Below are positions 1 to 5,150 of a stretch of 7,116 bases of DNA, one piece after another. The stretch spans positions 1-7,116 of the forward strand of contig CADBXH010000122.1 of NCBI GenBank assembly GCA_902798605.1, read 5' to 3'. Each line of letters starts with the position of its first letter. Position 1 is the first letter of the stretch. A model generated the notes under the pieces. That model had not been told where the DNA came from and did no database searches. It worked only from the letters and a program-made list of their open reading frames with translations. The translations under genes and the position numbers were made by a program. The DNA is from an uncultured Ruminococcus sp. Its GTDB lineage: Bacteria > Bacillota_A > Clostridia > Oscillospirales > Acutalibacteraceae.

Positions 1-1
1 A

Positions 2-190
2 ACTAAACATAATTATAAATATCAAAATAATTTTTATGGTGGGAAAAAAGTTACTAATTATAATGATTTAAAAATTGGTGACTACATTGTTCATATTGCG
101 CATGGAATAGGTATTTATAATGGAATAGCAACCTTAACAAAAGATGGTGTAAAAAAAGATTATATTCAGCTTTTGTATCTAAATAATGAG
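2..190 (+). CDS. mfd: Partial mfd fragment (transcription-repair coupling factor, RNAP-interacting domain)
   Basis: Frame 2 is open from the window edge and encodes a recognisable internal piece of Mfd. Mfd is the ATP-dependent translocase that removes stalled RNA polymerase and recruits UvrA to damaged template strands. The core reads LKIGDYIVHIAHGIGIYNGI, then DGVKKDYIQLLYLNNE. This is the CarD/RID-like domain (GDYVVHxxHGIGxYxGIxxL...KDYLxIxY) that binds the polymerase beta subunit. The family continues with a KLYVPVE-like stretch after this point; here homology stops at about codon 63 and the frame runs into unrelated sequence, with a stop at 299-301. No start codon is present, so both ends are missing. 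I count about 24% G+C over 1-190, far below the next few hundred bases, so this piece probably comes from another genome or a chimeric assembly join. The family call is secure; its being a native gene at this locus is not. Confidence 0.8.
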
Positions 191-200
191 TTTCGTAATC
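186..200. other. Composition and homology breakpoint
   Basis: Mfd homology ends at about 190, while DHHW-like coding sequence begins at about 191-199. G+C jumps from about 24% to about 50%. No terminal inverted repeat, target duplication or transposase is seen at the join. An assembly chimera or an illegitimate recombination junction are both possible. Confidence 0.6.
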
Positions 201-313
201 GTTTCGCTCTGTCGCCACAACTATGTTTGCCGTATCCGAAAAAGCCGATGTACTGCCTGTCACCCTTGAAGACCTTGCAAGGCTCACAGGTTCGGAACTG
301 AAAGTCATTCCCG
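191..313 (+). pseudogene. Frame-disrupted upstream part of the DHHW/AlgX-like gene
   Basis: Frame 1 from 199 reads SFRSVATTMFAVSEKADVLP and onward, ending at a stop at 319-321. The next coding segment is in frame 2. The bases from 191 (TTT CGT AA- TCG TTT CGC) look like an FR(D/N)SFR motif with one base missing. This resembles the RDSF segment that carries the catalytic serine in DHHW/AlgX-type proteins. Restoring one base near 197 and shifting frame again between 302 and 320 would join this stretch to the following ORF. It could be a decaying gene end, sequencing or assembly error beside the 190 breakpoint, or coincidence. The motif reading is inference. Confidence 0.35.
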
Positions 314-745
314 ATGCTTCTTGAAAAGGATTTTAACGAGGCAAAGCCGGACACATTTGTTCTTGAGCTTGTTGAAAGGAACCTTGACTGGATGTGTACC
401 CGTCCGCCTATCATTTCAGCTCCGGAGCTCACTTATCTTAACACGGACGGTTCTCTTTCGGGCAAAGTAAAGGTAGATGCAAAGCCTTGCGAGTTCACGC
501 CGCTGTATACCGAGATATCGGGCGAAGTAGAGTGTGACGGACTGAAAGACGACGCGGAGTTCTGTATTTCGATAACGGATAAAGACGGAAAAAGTAAAAT
601 TTATGAGGCATATAACATTTGTACGGAAGAAAGCGAATACGCGTTTGCTGCATATTTACCGCGCGAAGTCTTTTCTGCCGATTCAAATGAAAATATAAAA
701 ATCATAGCAAAGACCAATGATAATTATTATGAGATAGGAGAGTAA
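314..745 (+). CDS. C-terminal part of a DHHW/AlgX-like surface-polymer O-acetylation protein
   Basis: The readable ORF is 143 codons. The frame is open upstream only to the stop at 299-301, and no convincing ribosome site precedes the ATG at 314, so this is the tail of a longer protein rather than a full gene. Residues 3-28 (LEKDFNEAKPDTFVLELVER, then NLDWM) match the PDxxVxExVERxL segment found near the end of the SGNH-like domain in DHHW and AlgX family proteins. Those work outside the membrane beside an MBOAT partner in acetylating cell-surface polysaccharide. The remaining residues (about 36-143) alternate hydrophobic and polar positions and look like a small beta-sandwich. The stop lies 7 nt before the next start, which suggests one operon. 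No MBOAT gene is visible because upstream DNA is missing. The family call is moderate. Confidence 0.5.
   Translation: MLLEKDFNEAKPDTFVLELVERNLDWMCTRPPIISAPELTYLNTDGSLSGKVKVDAKPCEFTPLYTEISGEVECDGLKDDAEFCISITDKDGKSKIYEAYNICTEESEYAFAAYLPREVFSADSNENIKIIAKTNDNYYEIGE
736..741 (+). promoter_or_regulatory. Ribosome binding site of the G5 lipoprotein gene
   Basis: AGGAGA sits just before the stop codon of the preceding gene and 11 nt ahead of the ATG at 753. It supports that start and implies translation from the same transcript as the upstream gene. Confidence 0.6.
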
Positions 746-752
746 AACAGGT

Positions 753-1820
753 ATGAAAGTATTTATCAAAATCACAGCTTGCTTATTAGCGCTGTGCTGC
801 GTTGCGTTTGTTTTTTCGGCTTGCGCCGGCAAAGACATAACGGTCACGATCAATGACAGCGGAACAAAAACCGATGTTGAAGTGAAAACGGGCATTACAG
901 TCAGCGAAGCTATTGAAAAAGCAGGTATCGAGCTGGGCGAAAAGGACGAAACCGAGCCTCCGAAGGATGAAACCATCAATGAAGATACAACCGAGATCAC
1001 GATCAAAAGATACGCAAAGGTCACGGTTGTAAAGGGCAAGGATAAAAAAGAAGTTGAACTTGTAGGCGGAACAGTAGAGGAAGCTGTCAAAAAAGCGGGC
1101 TTTACTCTTGCTGAGACCGATAAGCTCAGCGCTGATAAAAACGCCTATCTCAAGGACGGTATGACAATAACCATTACCGAGGCTATCAAAGTTACCATTA
1201 CCGTTGACGGTAAAACAAGTACGGTCAGCACCAACGCAACGGATGTTAAGGGGCTTATTGAAGAGCAGAAAATCAAGATCGGAAAAGATGACGTTATGAG
1301 CGAAAAATTGGATGCTCCGCTCAAAAACGGTATGAAGATCACCATTAAGCGCGTTACCTTCAAGGATGAAAAAAAGACCGAATCCATAGATTATGAGACC
1401 GAAAAGAAGTACAGCGACTCAATGGATGAAGGCAGCAGCCAGGTAGAGCAGAAGGGCGAAAAAGGTGAAAAAGAGGTTGTTTATACCGTTAAATACGTTG
1501 ACGGAAAAGAAGTATCCCGTGAGAAGAAATCCGAAAAGATAACAAAGCAGCCGGTCAAAGCGATCATCACATACGGCACAAAGGAAGTTGCCGCTCAGGA
1601 GGATAATGATTCGGATAATAACACCGGCAGCAATAACAATAACACTAATAATAACAGCGGAAACTCGAGCAGCGCGAGCCAGGAAAGCAAGTCAAGCGAA
1701 AGCTCCGGCGGCGGAAAAACAGTTGTTTCAAAGACTCCGGTATACGATTGCGACGGCTCAGGTCACGGCTATTATGAAATAGTATATTCAGACGGCAGCA
1801 CTGCATACGAGGAGTTCTAA
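753..1820 (+). CDS. Lipoprotein with three DUF348-like repeats and a G5 domain
   Basis: This 355-residue exported protein has a lysine-containing N-terminus, a hydrophobic core and a lipobox ending FSAC with Cys24 as the lipidated residue, so it should be anchored outside the membrane. Three ubiquitin-like DUF348 repeats follow at about 28-87, 88-144 and 145-201. Each has the xVTVxxxGKxxxV...TVxEAIxKAGI...L..GMxIxI pattern. A G5 domain occupies about 202-275 (ESIDYETEKKYSDS, then VVYTVKYVDGKEV). DUF348 plus G5 is the architecture of YabE and related cell-wall proteins, where G5 is thought to bind peptidoglycan or glycans. No catalytic 3D or Rpf-type domain is present. An Asn/Ser-rich linker (about 282-322) leads to a compact Gly/Asp/Tyr tail (YDCDGSGHGYYEIVYSDGST) with one cysteine. 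The gene lies 7 nt after the DHHW-like gene, and its terminator was split by the IS3 insertion. The architecture is secure; the role is inferred. Confidence 0.85.
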   Translation: MKVFIKITACLLALCCVAFVFSACAGKDITVTINDSGTKTDVEVKTGITVSEAIEKAGIELGEKDETEPPKDETINEDTTEITIKRYAKVTVVKGKDKKEVELVGGTVEEAVKKAGFTLAETDKLSADKNAYLKDGMTITITEAIKVTITVDGKTSTVSTNATDVKGLIEEQKIKIGKDDVMSEKLDAPLKNGMKITIKRVTFKDEKKTESIDYETEKKYSDSMDEGSSQVEQKGEKGEKEVVYTVKYVDGKEVSREKKSEKITKQPVKAIITYGTKEVAAQEDNDSDNNTGSNNNNTNNNSGNSSSASQESKSSESSGGGKTVVSKTPVYDCDGSGHGYYEIVYSDGSTAYEEF

Positions 1821-1855
1821 GCGTATTCAAAACTGAATAAACACATATCTTTAGT

Positions 1856-1880
1856 AATTAAAAATCCACCGGCTTATGAC
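1856..1880 (+). terminator. Left half of an intrinsic terminator split by the IS3 element
   Basis: AATTAAAAATCCACCGGC (1856-1873), 35 nt after the lipoprotein stop, is the perfect reverse complement of 3413-3430 (GCCGGTGGATTTTTAATT). After a T/T mismatch, TATGAC (1875-1880) pairs with GTCATA (3406-3411). Rejoined without the IS, it forms a GC-rich stem with a T-tract, a standard rho-independent terminator for the lipoprotein operon. Confidence 0.75.
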
Positions 1881-1900
1881 CCGACCCCCGAAAGTTAGAC
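1877..1900 (+). repeat. IS3 left inverted repeat
   Basis: TGAC at 1877-1880 is followed by GACCCCCGAAAGTTAGAC (1883-1900). Against the right end, the terminal 24 positions differ at 1881, 1882 and 1897. The same bases form the left arm of the hairpin that covers the orfA ribosome site. Confidence 0.85.
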
Positions 1901-1925
1901 CAAGAATCTAATTTTCGGAGGTCGG
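1881..1925 (+). promoter_or_regulatory. Hairpin sequestering the orfA ribosome binding site
   Basis: Arms 1881-1899 and 1907-1925 form a 19-position stem: 17 Watson-Crick pairs, one G-U (1894/1912) and one C/A mismatch (1887/1919), with a 7-nt loop. GGAGG at 1917-1921, the ribosome site for the ATG at 1933, lies inside the right arm. A transcript entering from outside the element would fold this hairpin and hide the site. This matches the known logic by which other IS elements avoid activation by external transcription. Confidence 0.7.
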
Positions 1926-1932
1926 TAATTTT

Positions 1933-2469
1933 ATGTCCAAATATAGTTATGAATTCAAGAAAAAGATAGTTAAGGATTATCTTTCAGGAAAAGGTGGTTA
2001 TCGGTTTTTAGCGCAGCAATATGGTATACCGGATAAAAAGCAAATACAGAAATGGGTAGATTCGTACAAGACATTTGGAGATGAAGGATTAAAAAGATCA
2101 AGAGAAAAGAAAAATTACTCTTTTGAATTTAAGCTACATGTGGTAGAATTGTATTTAACAACAGAAGTATCGTATCGGGAATTGGCATTATCGGTTGGTA
2201 TCAACAATCCAAGTATTGTTACAAAATGGGTAAATGATTACCGGATAGTCGGAGCTGATGCGTTACGTCCAAAGCGGAAAGGACGGAAACCACAAGTGGC
2301 AAAACCAAAGAAAGAACAATTACCGCAAACAGAAAAAGAAAAAGCTGACGCAGAATACCTGAGACAGCTTGAAGAAGAAAATTTGCGATTAAGAATAGAG
2401 AACGCCTATTTAAAAGAGTTGAGGAGACTGCGTTTGGAGGACGAGGCAAAGAACGGCAAGCGCGGATAA
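1933..2469 (+). CDS. IS3-family transposase subunit OrfA (double HTH)
   Basis: This 178-residue protein contains two tandem helix-turn-helix units of about 50 residues each: 1-55 (YSYEFKKKIVKDYLSGKGGY, then KQIQKWVDSYKTFG) and 60-112 (YSFEFKLHVVELYL, then SIVTKWVNDYRIVG). A basic/proline linker follows, then a leucine-zipper-like helix (about 140-168, EYLRQLEEENLRLRIENAYL). In the IS150-like group, OrfA binds the terminal repeats and its zipper drives multimerisation. Alone it usually acts as a regulator, and when fused to OrfB by -1 frameshifting it gives the active transposase. The start is fixed by GGAGG at 1917-1921, although that site lies in a strong hairpin. OrfA is in frame 1 and OrfB in frame 3, the geometry for a -1 shift. 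Family assignment is secure. Confidence 0.92.
   Translation: MSKYSYEFKKKIVKDYLSGKGGYRFLAQQYGIPDKKQIQKWVDSYKTFGDEGLKRSREKKNYSFEFKLHVVELYLTTEVSYRELALSVGINNPSIVTKWVNDYRIVGADALRPKRKGRKPQVAKPKKEQLPQTEKEKADAEYLRQLEEENLRLRIENAYLKELRRLRLEDEAKNGKRG
2427..2469 (+). other. Probable programmed -1 frameshift zone between OrfA and OrfB
   Basis: OrfA (frame 1) stops at 2467-2469. Frame 3 is open across this stretch and continues as ARIIHSLRGEFTLKELLAVL, the junction sequence expected in IS3 OrfAB fusions. A shift around AAAG at 2448-2451 or just after would join the zipper to OrfB. No classic A6G slippery heptamer is seen, so the exact site is open. Confidence 0.5.
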
Positions 2470-2504
2470 TCCACAGTCTCCGAGGAGAATTCACACTCAA
2501 AGAA

Positions 2505-3341
2505 TTGCTTGCCGTGCTGAACTTTCCAAAGTCAACATATATGTATTGGCAAAAACGTTTTGATCGGGAGAATCCTGACGAAGCTATTGAAAAGGAAATT
2601 CTTAATATTCGTGAAGAACACAAGGACTTCGGTTATCGCAGAATAAAAGGCGAGTTAGGCAACCGAGGCTTCAAGGTTAACAAGAAAAAGGTTCAAAGAA
2701 TCGTTCGGAAGCTTGGATTACAGGTTACTTCGTTCACGCACAAAAGCAGAAAATATAGTTCCTATCGCGGCAAGGTAGGAAAAGTGGCGCCAAATAGAAT
2801 CAACAGAAGATTTCATACGAATATTCCACATCAAAAGATCACTACAGATACAACAGAGTTCAAATATTACCATGTCGATGAAAAAGGTAATATGAGTATT
2901 AAAAAGCTGTATCTGGATCCGTTTATGGATATGTGCAATAGTGAGATCATTAGCTTTGGAATTTCTCAACGTCCATCTGCCGAAAATATTATGAAAGCGT
3001 TGAATGAAGCGATTGCTGTAACCAATGATTGCCTATACCGCAGGACTTTTCACTCTGATCAAGGATGGGCATACCAGATGAAAGCATACGTTCTTACTTT
3101 GAAAGAAAACAAAATCTTTCAGAGCATGTCACGAAAAGGCATTTGTCACGACAATTCAGTAATGGAGAATTTCTTTGGCATTATGAAGCAGGAAATGTAT
3201 TATGGTAGAATCTATTACAGCTTTGAAGAACTCAAATCTGCAATTGAAAAATACATTAAGTACTATAATGAGAAACGAATCAAGCAAAAGCTCGGTTGGC
3301 TAAGTCCTGTTAACTATAGGCTCAACCTTTTGGCTGCATAA
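2505..3341 (+). CDS. IS3-family transposase OrfB (DDE integrase)
   Basis: Counting from the TTG at 2505 gives 278 residues, but the homologous frame is open further upstream, so the active product is probably the OrfAB fusion. An HTH_21-type region lies at about 30-72 (EILNIREEHKDFGYRRIKGE, then KKVQRIVRKLGL). The rve/DDE catalytic core follows, with D115 (TTDTTEF), D185 (FHSDQG) and E221 (DNSVMENFFG). Exactly 35 residues separate the second Asp from the Glu, and a Lys sits 7 residues after the Glu, as the family requires. The C-terminal YIKYYNEKRIKQKLGWLSPV block is diagnostic of IS3 OrfB. All catalytic residues are present, so the element could be active. It excises and inserts through a figure-eight and circle intermediate in this family. 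Confidence 0.92.
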   Translation: MLAVLNFPKSTYMYWQKRFDRENPDEAIEKEILNIREEHKDFGYRRIKGELGNRGFKVNKKKVQRIVRKLGLQVTSFTHKSRKYSSYRGKVGKVAPNRINRRFHTNIPHQKITTDTTEFKYYHVDEKGNMSIKKLYLDPFMDMCNSEIISFGISQRPSAENIMKALNEAIAVTNDCLYRRTFHSDQGWAYQMKAYVLTLKENKIFQSMSRKGICHDNSVMENFFGIMKQEMYYGRIYYSFEELKSAIEKYIKYYNEKRIKQKLGWLSPVNYRLNLLAA

Positions 3342-3344
3342 CAA

Positions 3345-3374
3345 AAGCGCAGTAGTCGCTAAACTACTACGCTT
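3345..3374 (+). terminator. Hairpin after orfB
   Basis: AAGCGCAGTAGT (3345-3356) pairs with ACTACTACGCTT (3363-3374) around a 6-nt loop, 12 positions with one mismatch. It starts 4 nt after the orfB stop. It lacks a strong T-run, so it may terminate weakly or protect the 3' end. Confidence 0.5.
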
Positions 3375-3385
3375 GTTAGTATTAA

Positions 3386-3409
3386 GTCCAACTTTCGGGG
3401 GTCACGTCA
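3386..3409 (-). repeat. IS3 right inverted repeat
   Basis: On the minus strand this reads TGACGTGACCCCCGAAAGTT followed by GGAC. It mirrors the left end with three differences. The IS ends with CA at 3403-3404 or 3408-3409, depending on where the border is drawn. Confidence 0.85.
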
Positions 3410-3430
3410 TATGCCGGTGGATTTTTAATT
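3406..3430 (+). terminator. Right half of the split terminator, with the T-tract
   Basis: GCCGGTGGATTTTTAATT (3413-3430), with the preceding GTCATA, completes the hairpin begun at 1856. The T-run after the GC-rich arm shows the original direction was +, reading out of the lipoprotein gene. Confidence 0.72.
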
Positions 3431-3451
3431 CAGCGGATTTGTGTCAGGGAC

Positions 3452-3480
3452 TTGAACCCACGAAATATTTTTGCTATTAT
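3452..3480 (+). promoter_or_regulatory. Sigma-A promoter of the zinc-ribbon membrane protein gene
   Basis: TTGAAC (3452-3457), a 17-nt spacer and TATTAT (3475-3480), preceded by TG at 3472-3473, form an extended -10 promoter. Transcription would start near 3487, leaving a leader of about 70 nt before the ATG at 3558. It lies just beyond the right half of the split terminator, so the gene is an independent unit. Confidence 0.65.
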
Positions 3481-3557
3481 ATATTTCTGAGCGAAATGCG
3501 TTAACCAATATTCTGCATTCCAAATTTCTCAAAAAAACACTCAACAGAGGTGCTGTT

Positions 3558-4796
3558 ATGAACAACCCAATCGATTACGACAATAACTCGCAGGAGCTGC
3601 TTCGGCAATTTATAAAGCAGCTTAACGAAGGCGGTATGGACAAGGATCCGACCATAGCCTCGCAGGATTTAAAATATATTCGCGGACTTCAAAGGGCGCG
3701 ACTGGCGCGTCATGGCGTTAAGCTTCAAAAAAACTACGGAAAAGCCAAGAAAGACATCGAGGGCATTGCGTGGAAGCTGGACACTGACACCAGCTATGTT
3801 ACCCGGATCCCGTTTAAGCGCCTGCGAGCCGGCACCGAATATATCTCTGACCGCGCAAAAAAAATCGTTAACAAAACCAAGACTATGTACGGCTACACCG
3901 TTTGGCTCAAGGGTCAGAAAAAACCGCAAAAGGCATATTCCTGCCCAAACTGCGGCGCGGCCAGCACCATCCATCAGCTTAGCGAAGGCTGCCCGTTCTG
4001 CGGCACCCGGTTTTTGATGCGCGACTTGTACCCCAAAATCACAGGCTACTATACGCTTGAAACTCCCGACCGCGTGATCACTCCATTCCCGATGATGATA
4101 CTCGGCGCCATTGCGGGGGGCGGGATATCCGTGTACAATAATATGATCGCCGGCGCGGGAAAGCCGCTAAACGAAATCGTTTTTTCGGTGCTGACATCGG
4201 CAGCTATGGGCGTGATCGGCGGAGTTCTGCTATTCATCGCAGCTGTTCTGGGAATTGCCCTTTTCAGAGTGCTGCGCAACCTGTCAAAGATAAAGAGCTA
4301 CAGCAGAACGAAAAAGGATCTGCCTCCCTTTATGCGCAGATATGATCCCGATTTTTCGATGGATTATTTTATCGGCAAGCTGGTCAGCCTTACAAGCACG
4401 CTGATTTATTCGGATAAAGCCGATAATCTGTCGATTTATGAGGGCGAGTCTCCTGCGGAGAGTCTGCCCGACGTGGTTGACGCGGAGTGGCTGGGCTATC
4501 TTGCACTAAACAAATCGTATGAGCAAGACGGGCTGCTGTATCTTGACATGGATATTCACATGAACTGTATGCACTTTAAAAACGGCAAATTTTCAAGCAA
4601 AAACCATATGTTCAACCTGCTGCTGTGCAAGCGCGCAGATGCTAAGACCGACTACGATTTCAACGTTCAGGCAGTGAACTGCAATAGCTGCGGCGCAAGC
4701 TTTGACGCCCTTCGCGAAAAGCACTGCCCCAACTGTAACACACCCTTCCGCATGACCGACTACGACTGGACGGTTAAGAGATTTGTGAGTCATTAA
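3558..4796 (+). CDS. Zinc-ribbon, two-helix membrane protein (possibly Tim44-like)
   Basis: I choose the ATG at 3558 because AGAGGTG (3546-3552) lies 5 nt ahead of it; the same frame is open further upstream without a comparable site. The 412-residue product begins with a charged, probably helical region (1-125). A first zinc ribbon follows with Cys129, 132, 145 and 148 (CPNCGAA, then CPFCGT). Two hydrophobic segments are at about 174-198 and 206-236. A soluble domain (about 250-368) leads to a second zinc ribbon with Cys375, 378, 390 and 393 (CNSCGAS, then CPNCNTPF) and a YDWTV tail. This zinc ribbon, membrane hairpin, soluble domain, zinc ribbon plan resembles Firmicutes proteins annotated as Tim44-domain or transport proteins. 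I recognise the layout but cannot name a proven function. The gene has its own promoter and terminator. Confidence 0.75.
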   Translation: MNNPIDYDNNSQELLRQFIKQLNEGGMDKDPTIASQDLKYIRGLQRARLARHGVKLQKNYGKAKKDIEGIAWKLDTDTSYVTRIPFKRLRAGTEYISDRAKKIVNKTKTMYGYTVWLKGQKKPQKAYSCPNCGAASTIHQLSEGCPFCGTRFLMRDLYPKITGYYTLETPDRVITPFPMMILGAIAGGGISVYNNMIAGAGKPLNEIVFSVLTSAAMGVIGGVLLFIAAVLGIALFRVLRNLSKIKSYSRTKKDLPPFMRRYDPDFSMDYFIGKLVSLTSTLIYSDKADNLSIYEGESPAESLPDVVDAEWLGYLALNKSYEQDGLLYLDMDIHMNCMHFKNGKFSSKNHMFNLLLCKRADAKTDYDFNVQAVNCNSCGASFDALREKHCPNCNTPFRMTDYDWTVKRFVSH

Positions 4797-4849
4797 GTTT
4801 ACGAATATAGTCAAGGCTCCCTCAACAATAAAACATATAGCTAAAGCTT

Positions 4850-4898
4850 CACCCTCGTATCTTGCGCACTGCAATTTACGAGGGTGGTTTTTGTTTTT
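4850..4898 (+). terminator. Intrinsic terminator of the zinc-ribbon gene
   Basis: CACCCTCGTA (4850-4859) pairs perfectly with TACGAGGGTG (4877-4886), followed by GTTTTTGTTTTT. It begins 54 nt after the stop codon at 4796. Confidence 0.8.
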
Positions 4899-4903
4899 GG
4901 TGC

Positions 4904-4990
4904 GCCAACAGTATGTTTGTTTAATGCGAGAAGTTCGCACTCGCTTTCTGCGGCGTGTATGAATCTACACGTTTCTGCATCGCTCTCGCT
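4904..4990 (+). repeat. Long direct repeat, copy 1
   Basis: The first 55 bases (4904-4958) match 5151-5205 with four differences. The next 32 are looser but end in an identical CGCTCTCGCT. This copy runs directly into the palindrome at 4991, which is the arrangement copy 2 had before the IS110 insertion. Confidence 0.85.
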
Positions 4991-4997
4991 AAAAACA
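4981..4997 (+). other. Unoccupied IS110 target site
   Basis: CGCTCTCGCTAAAAACA contains the same left flank, CT core (4989-4990) and right flank as the occupied site (5228-5237 plus 6775-6781). It fits the bridge RNA guides as well as the used site does, and it is empty. Confidence 0.75.
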
Positions 4998-5043
4998 GTC
5001 CACTGGACTGTTTTTGCCTTCGGCACGCTCGTCTTCGAGTCCC
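4991..5043 (+). repeat. Palindromic repeat unit, copy 1
   Basis: A 25-nt odd palindrome (4991-5015) has arms AAAAACAGTCCA and TGGACTGTTTTT around a single C at 5003. It is followed by the constant 28-nt tail that begins GCCTTCGGCACGCTCG (5016-5043). Copy 2 at 6775-6827 has the same tail with three changes and a compensating change in the palindrome. Confidence 0.8.
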
Positions 5044-5051
5044 TGTTGGCG
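5033..5051 (+). repeat. 19-bp direct repeat, copy 1
   Basis: CTTCGAGTCCCTGTTGGCG occurs here and again, identically, at 5083-5101. In each case it follows a C-centred palindrome. Confidence 0.8.
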
Positions 5052-5064
5052 TCGCGGATTGGAT

Positions 5065-5079
5065 GCAACGTCACGTTGC
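5065..5079. repeat. Second C-centred palindrome
   Basis: GCAACGT (5065-5071) and ACGTTGC (5073-5079) flank a single C. The sequence differs from the palindrome at 4991 but has the same odd, C-centred design and is followed by the same GCCTTCG and 19-bp module. Confidence 0.65.
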
Positions 5080-5082
5080 CGC

Positions 5083-5101
5083 CTTCGAGTCCCTGTTGGC
5101 G
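5083..5101 (+). repeat. 19-bp direct repeat, copy 2
   Basis: This is an exact copy of 5033-5051, 50 nt downstream. It ends in the CTGTTGGCG that forms the right inverted repeat of the block. Confidence 0.8.
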
Positions 5102-5150
5102 CGTGAACATAGGAATAATCAATCAGGGATACCCATTTAAGGCGGGGAAT

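Larger units (their letters stand above)
1877..3409 (+). mobile_element. IS3-family (IS150-like group) insertion sequence
   Basis: The element is about 1.53 kb. It carries an orfA with a double helix-turn-helix, an orfB with a DD(35)E integrase core, and imperfect terminal inverted repeats. The core match is GACCCCCGAAAGTT (1883-1896) against its complement at 3390-3403. Bounds of 1877 and 3409 give TG...CA ends and a possible 2-bp TA repeat outside. Shorter bounds (1882-3404) are also possible, because inverted symmetry continues into the split terminator. No convincing 3-4 bp target duplication is visible. Both ORFs are intact and the ends are present, so the copy looks complete. Confidence 0.88.
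4902..5102. repeat. Composite repeat block bounded by a 10-bp inverted repeat
   Basis: GCGCCAACAG (4902-4911) is the exact reverse complement of CTGTTGGCGC (5093-5102). Between them lie the long direct repeat, two odd palindromes and two 19-bp repeats. No believable gene is present; the ORFs across it are by-products of the repeats. Its size and ends resemble a MITE-like or REP-like element, but no target duplication is evident. Confidence 0.5.

Noticed and set aside
314..745. Treating this ORF as a complete small gene
   Set aside because: It begins within a conserved domain segment, has no ribosome site, and looks like the tail of a larger DHHW-like protein.
3440..3465. Minus-strand GGGTTCAAGTCCC resembling a tRNA T-arm, with a GGTT-like D-loop further along
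   Set aside because: The T-stem has only three pairs, the acceptor and anticodon arms do not form, and the same bases are better explained by the -35 element of a TTGAAC-17-TATTAT promoter.
3471..3557. Upstream start extending the zinc-ribbon protein
   Set aside because: The extension lies over the promoter -10 and leader and has no ribosome site; the ATG at 3558 has one.
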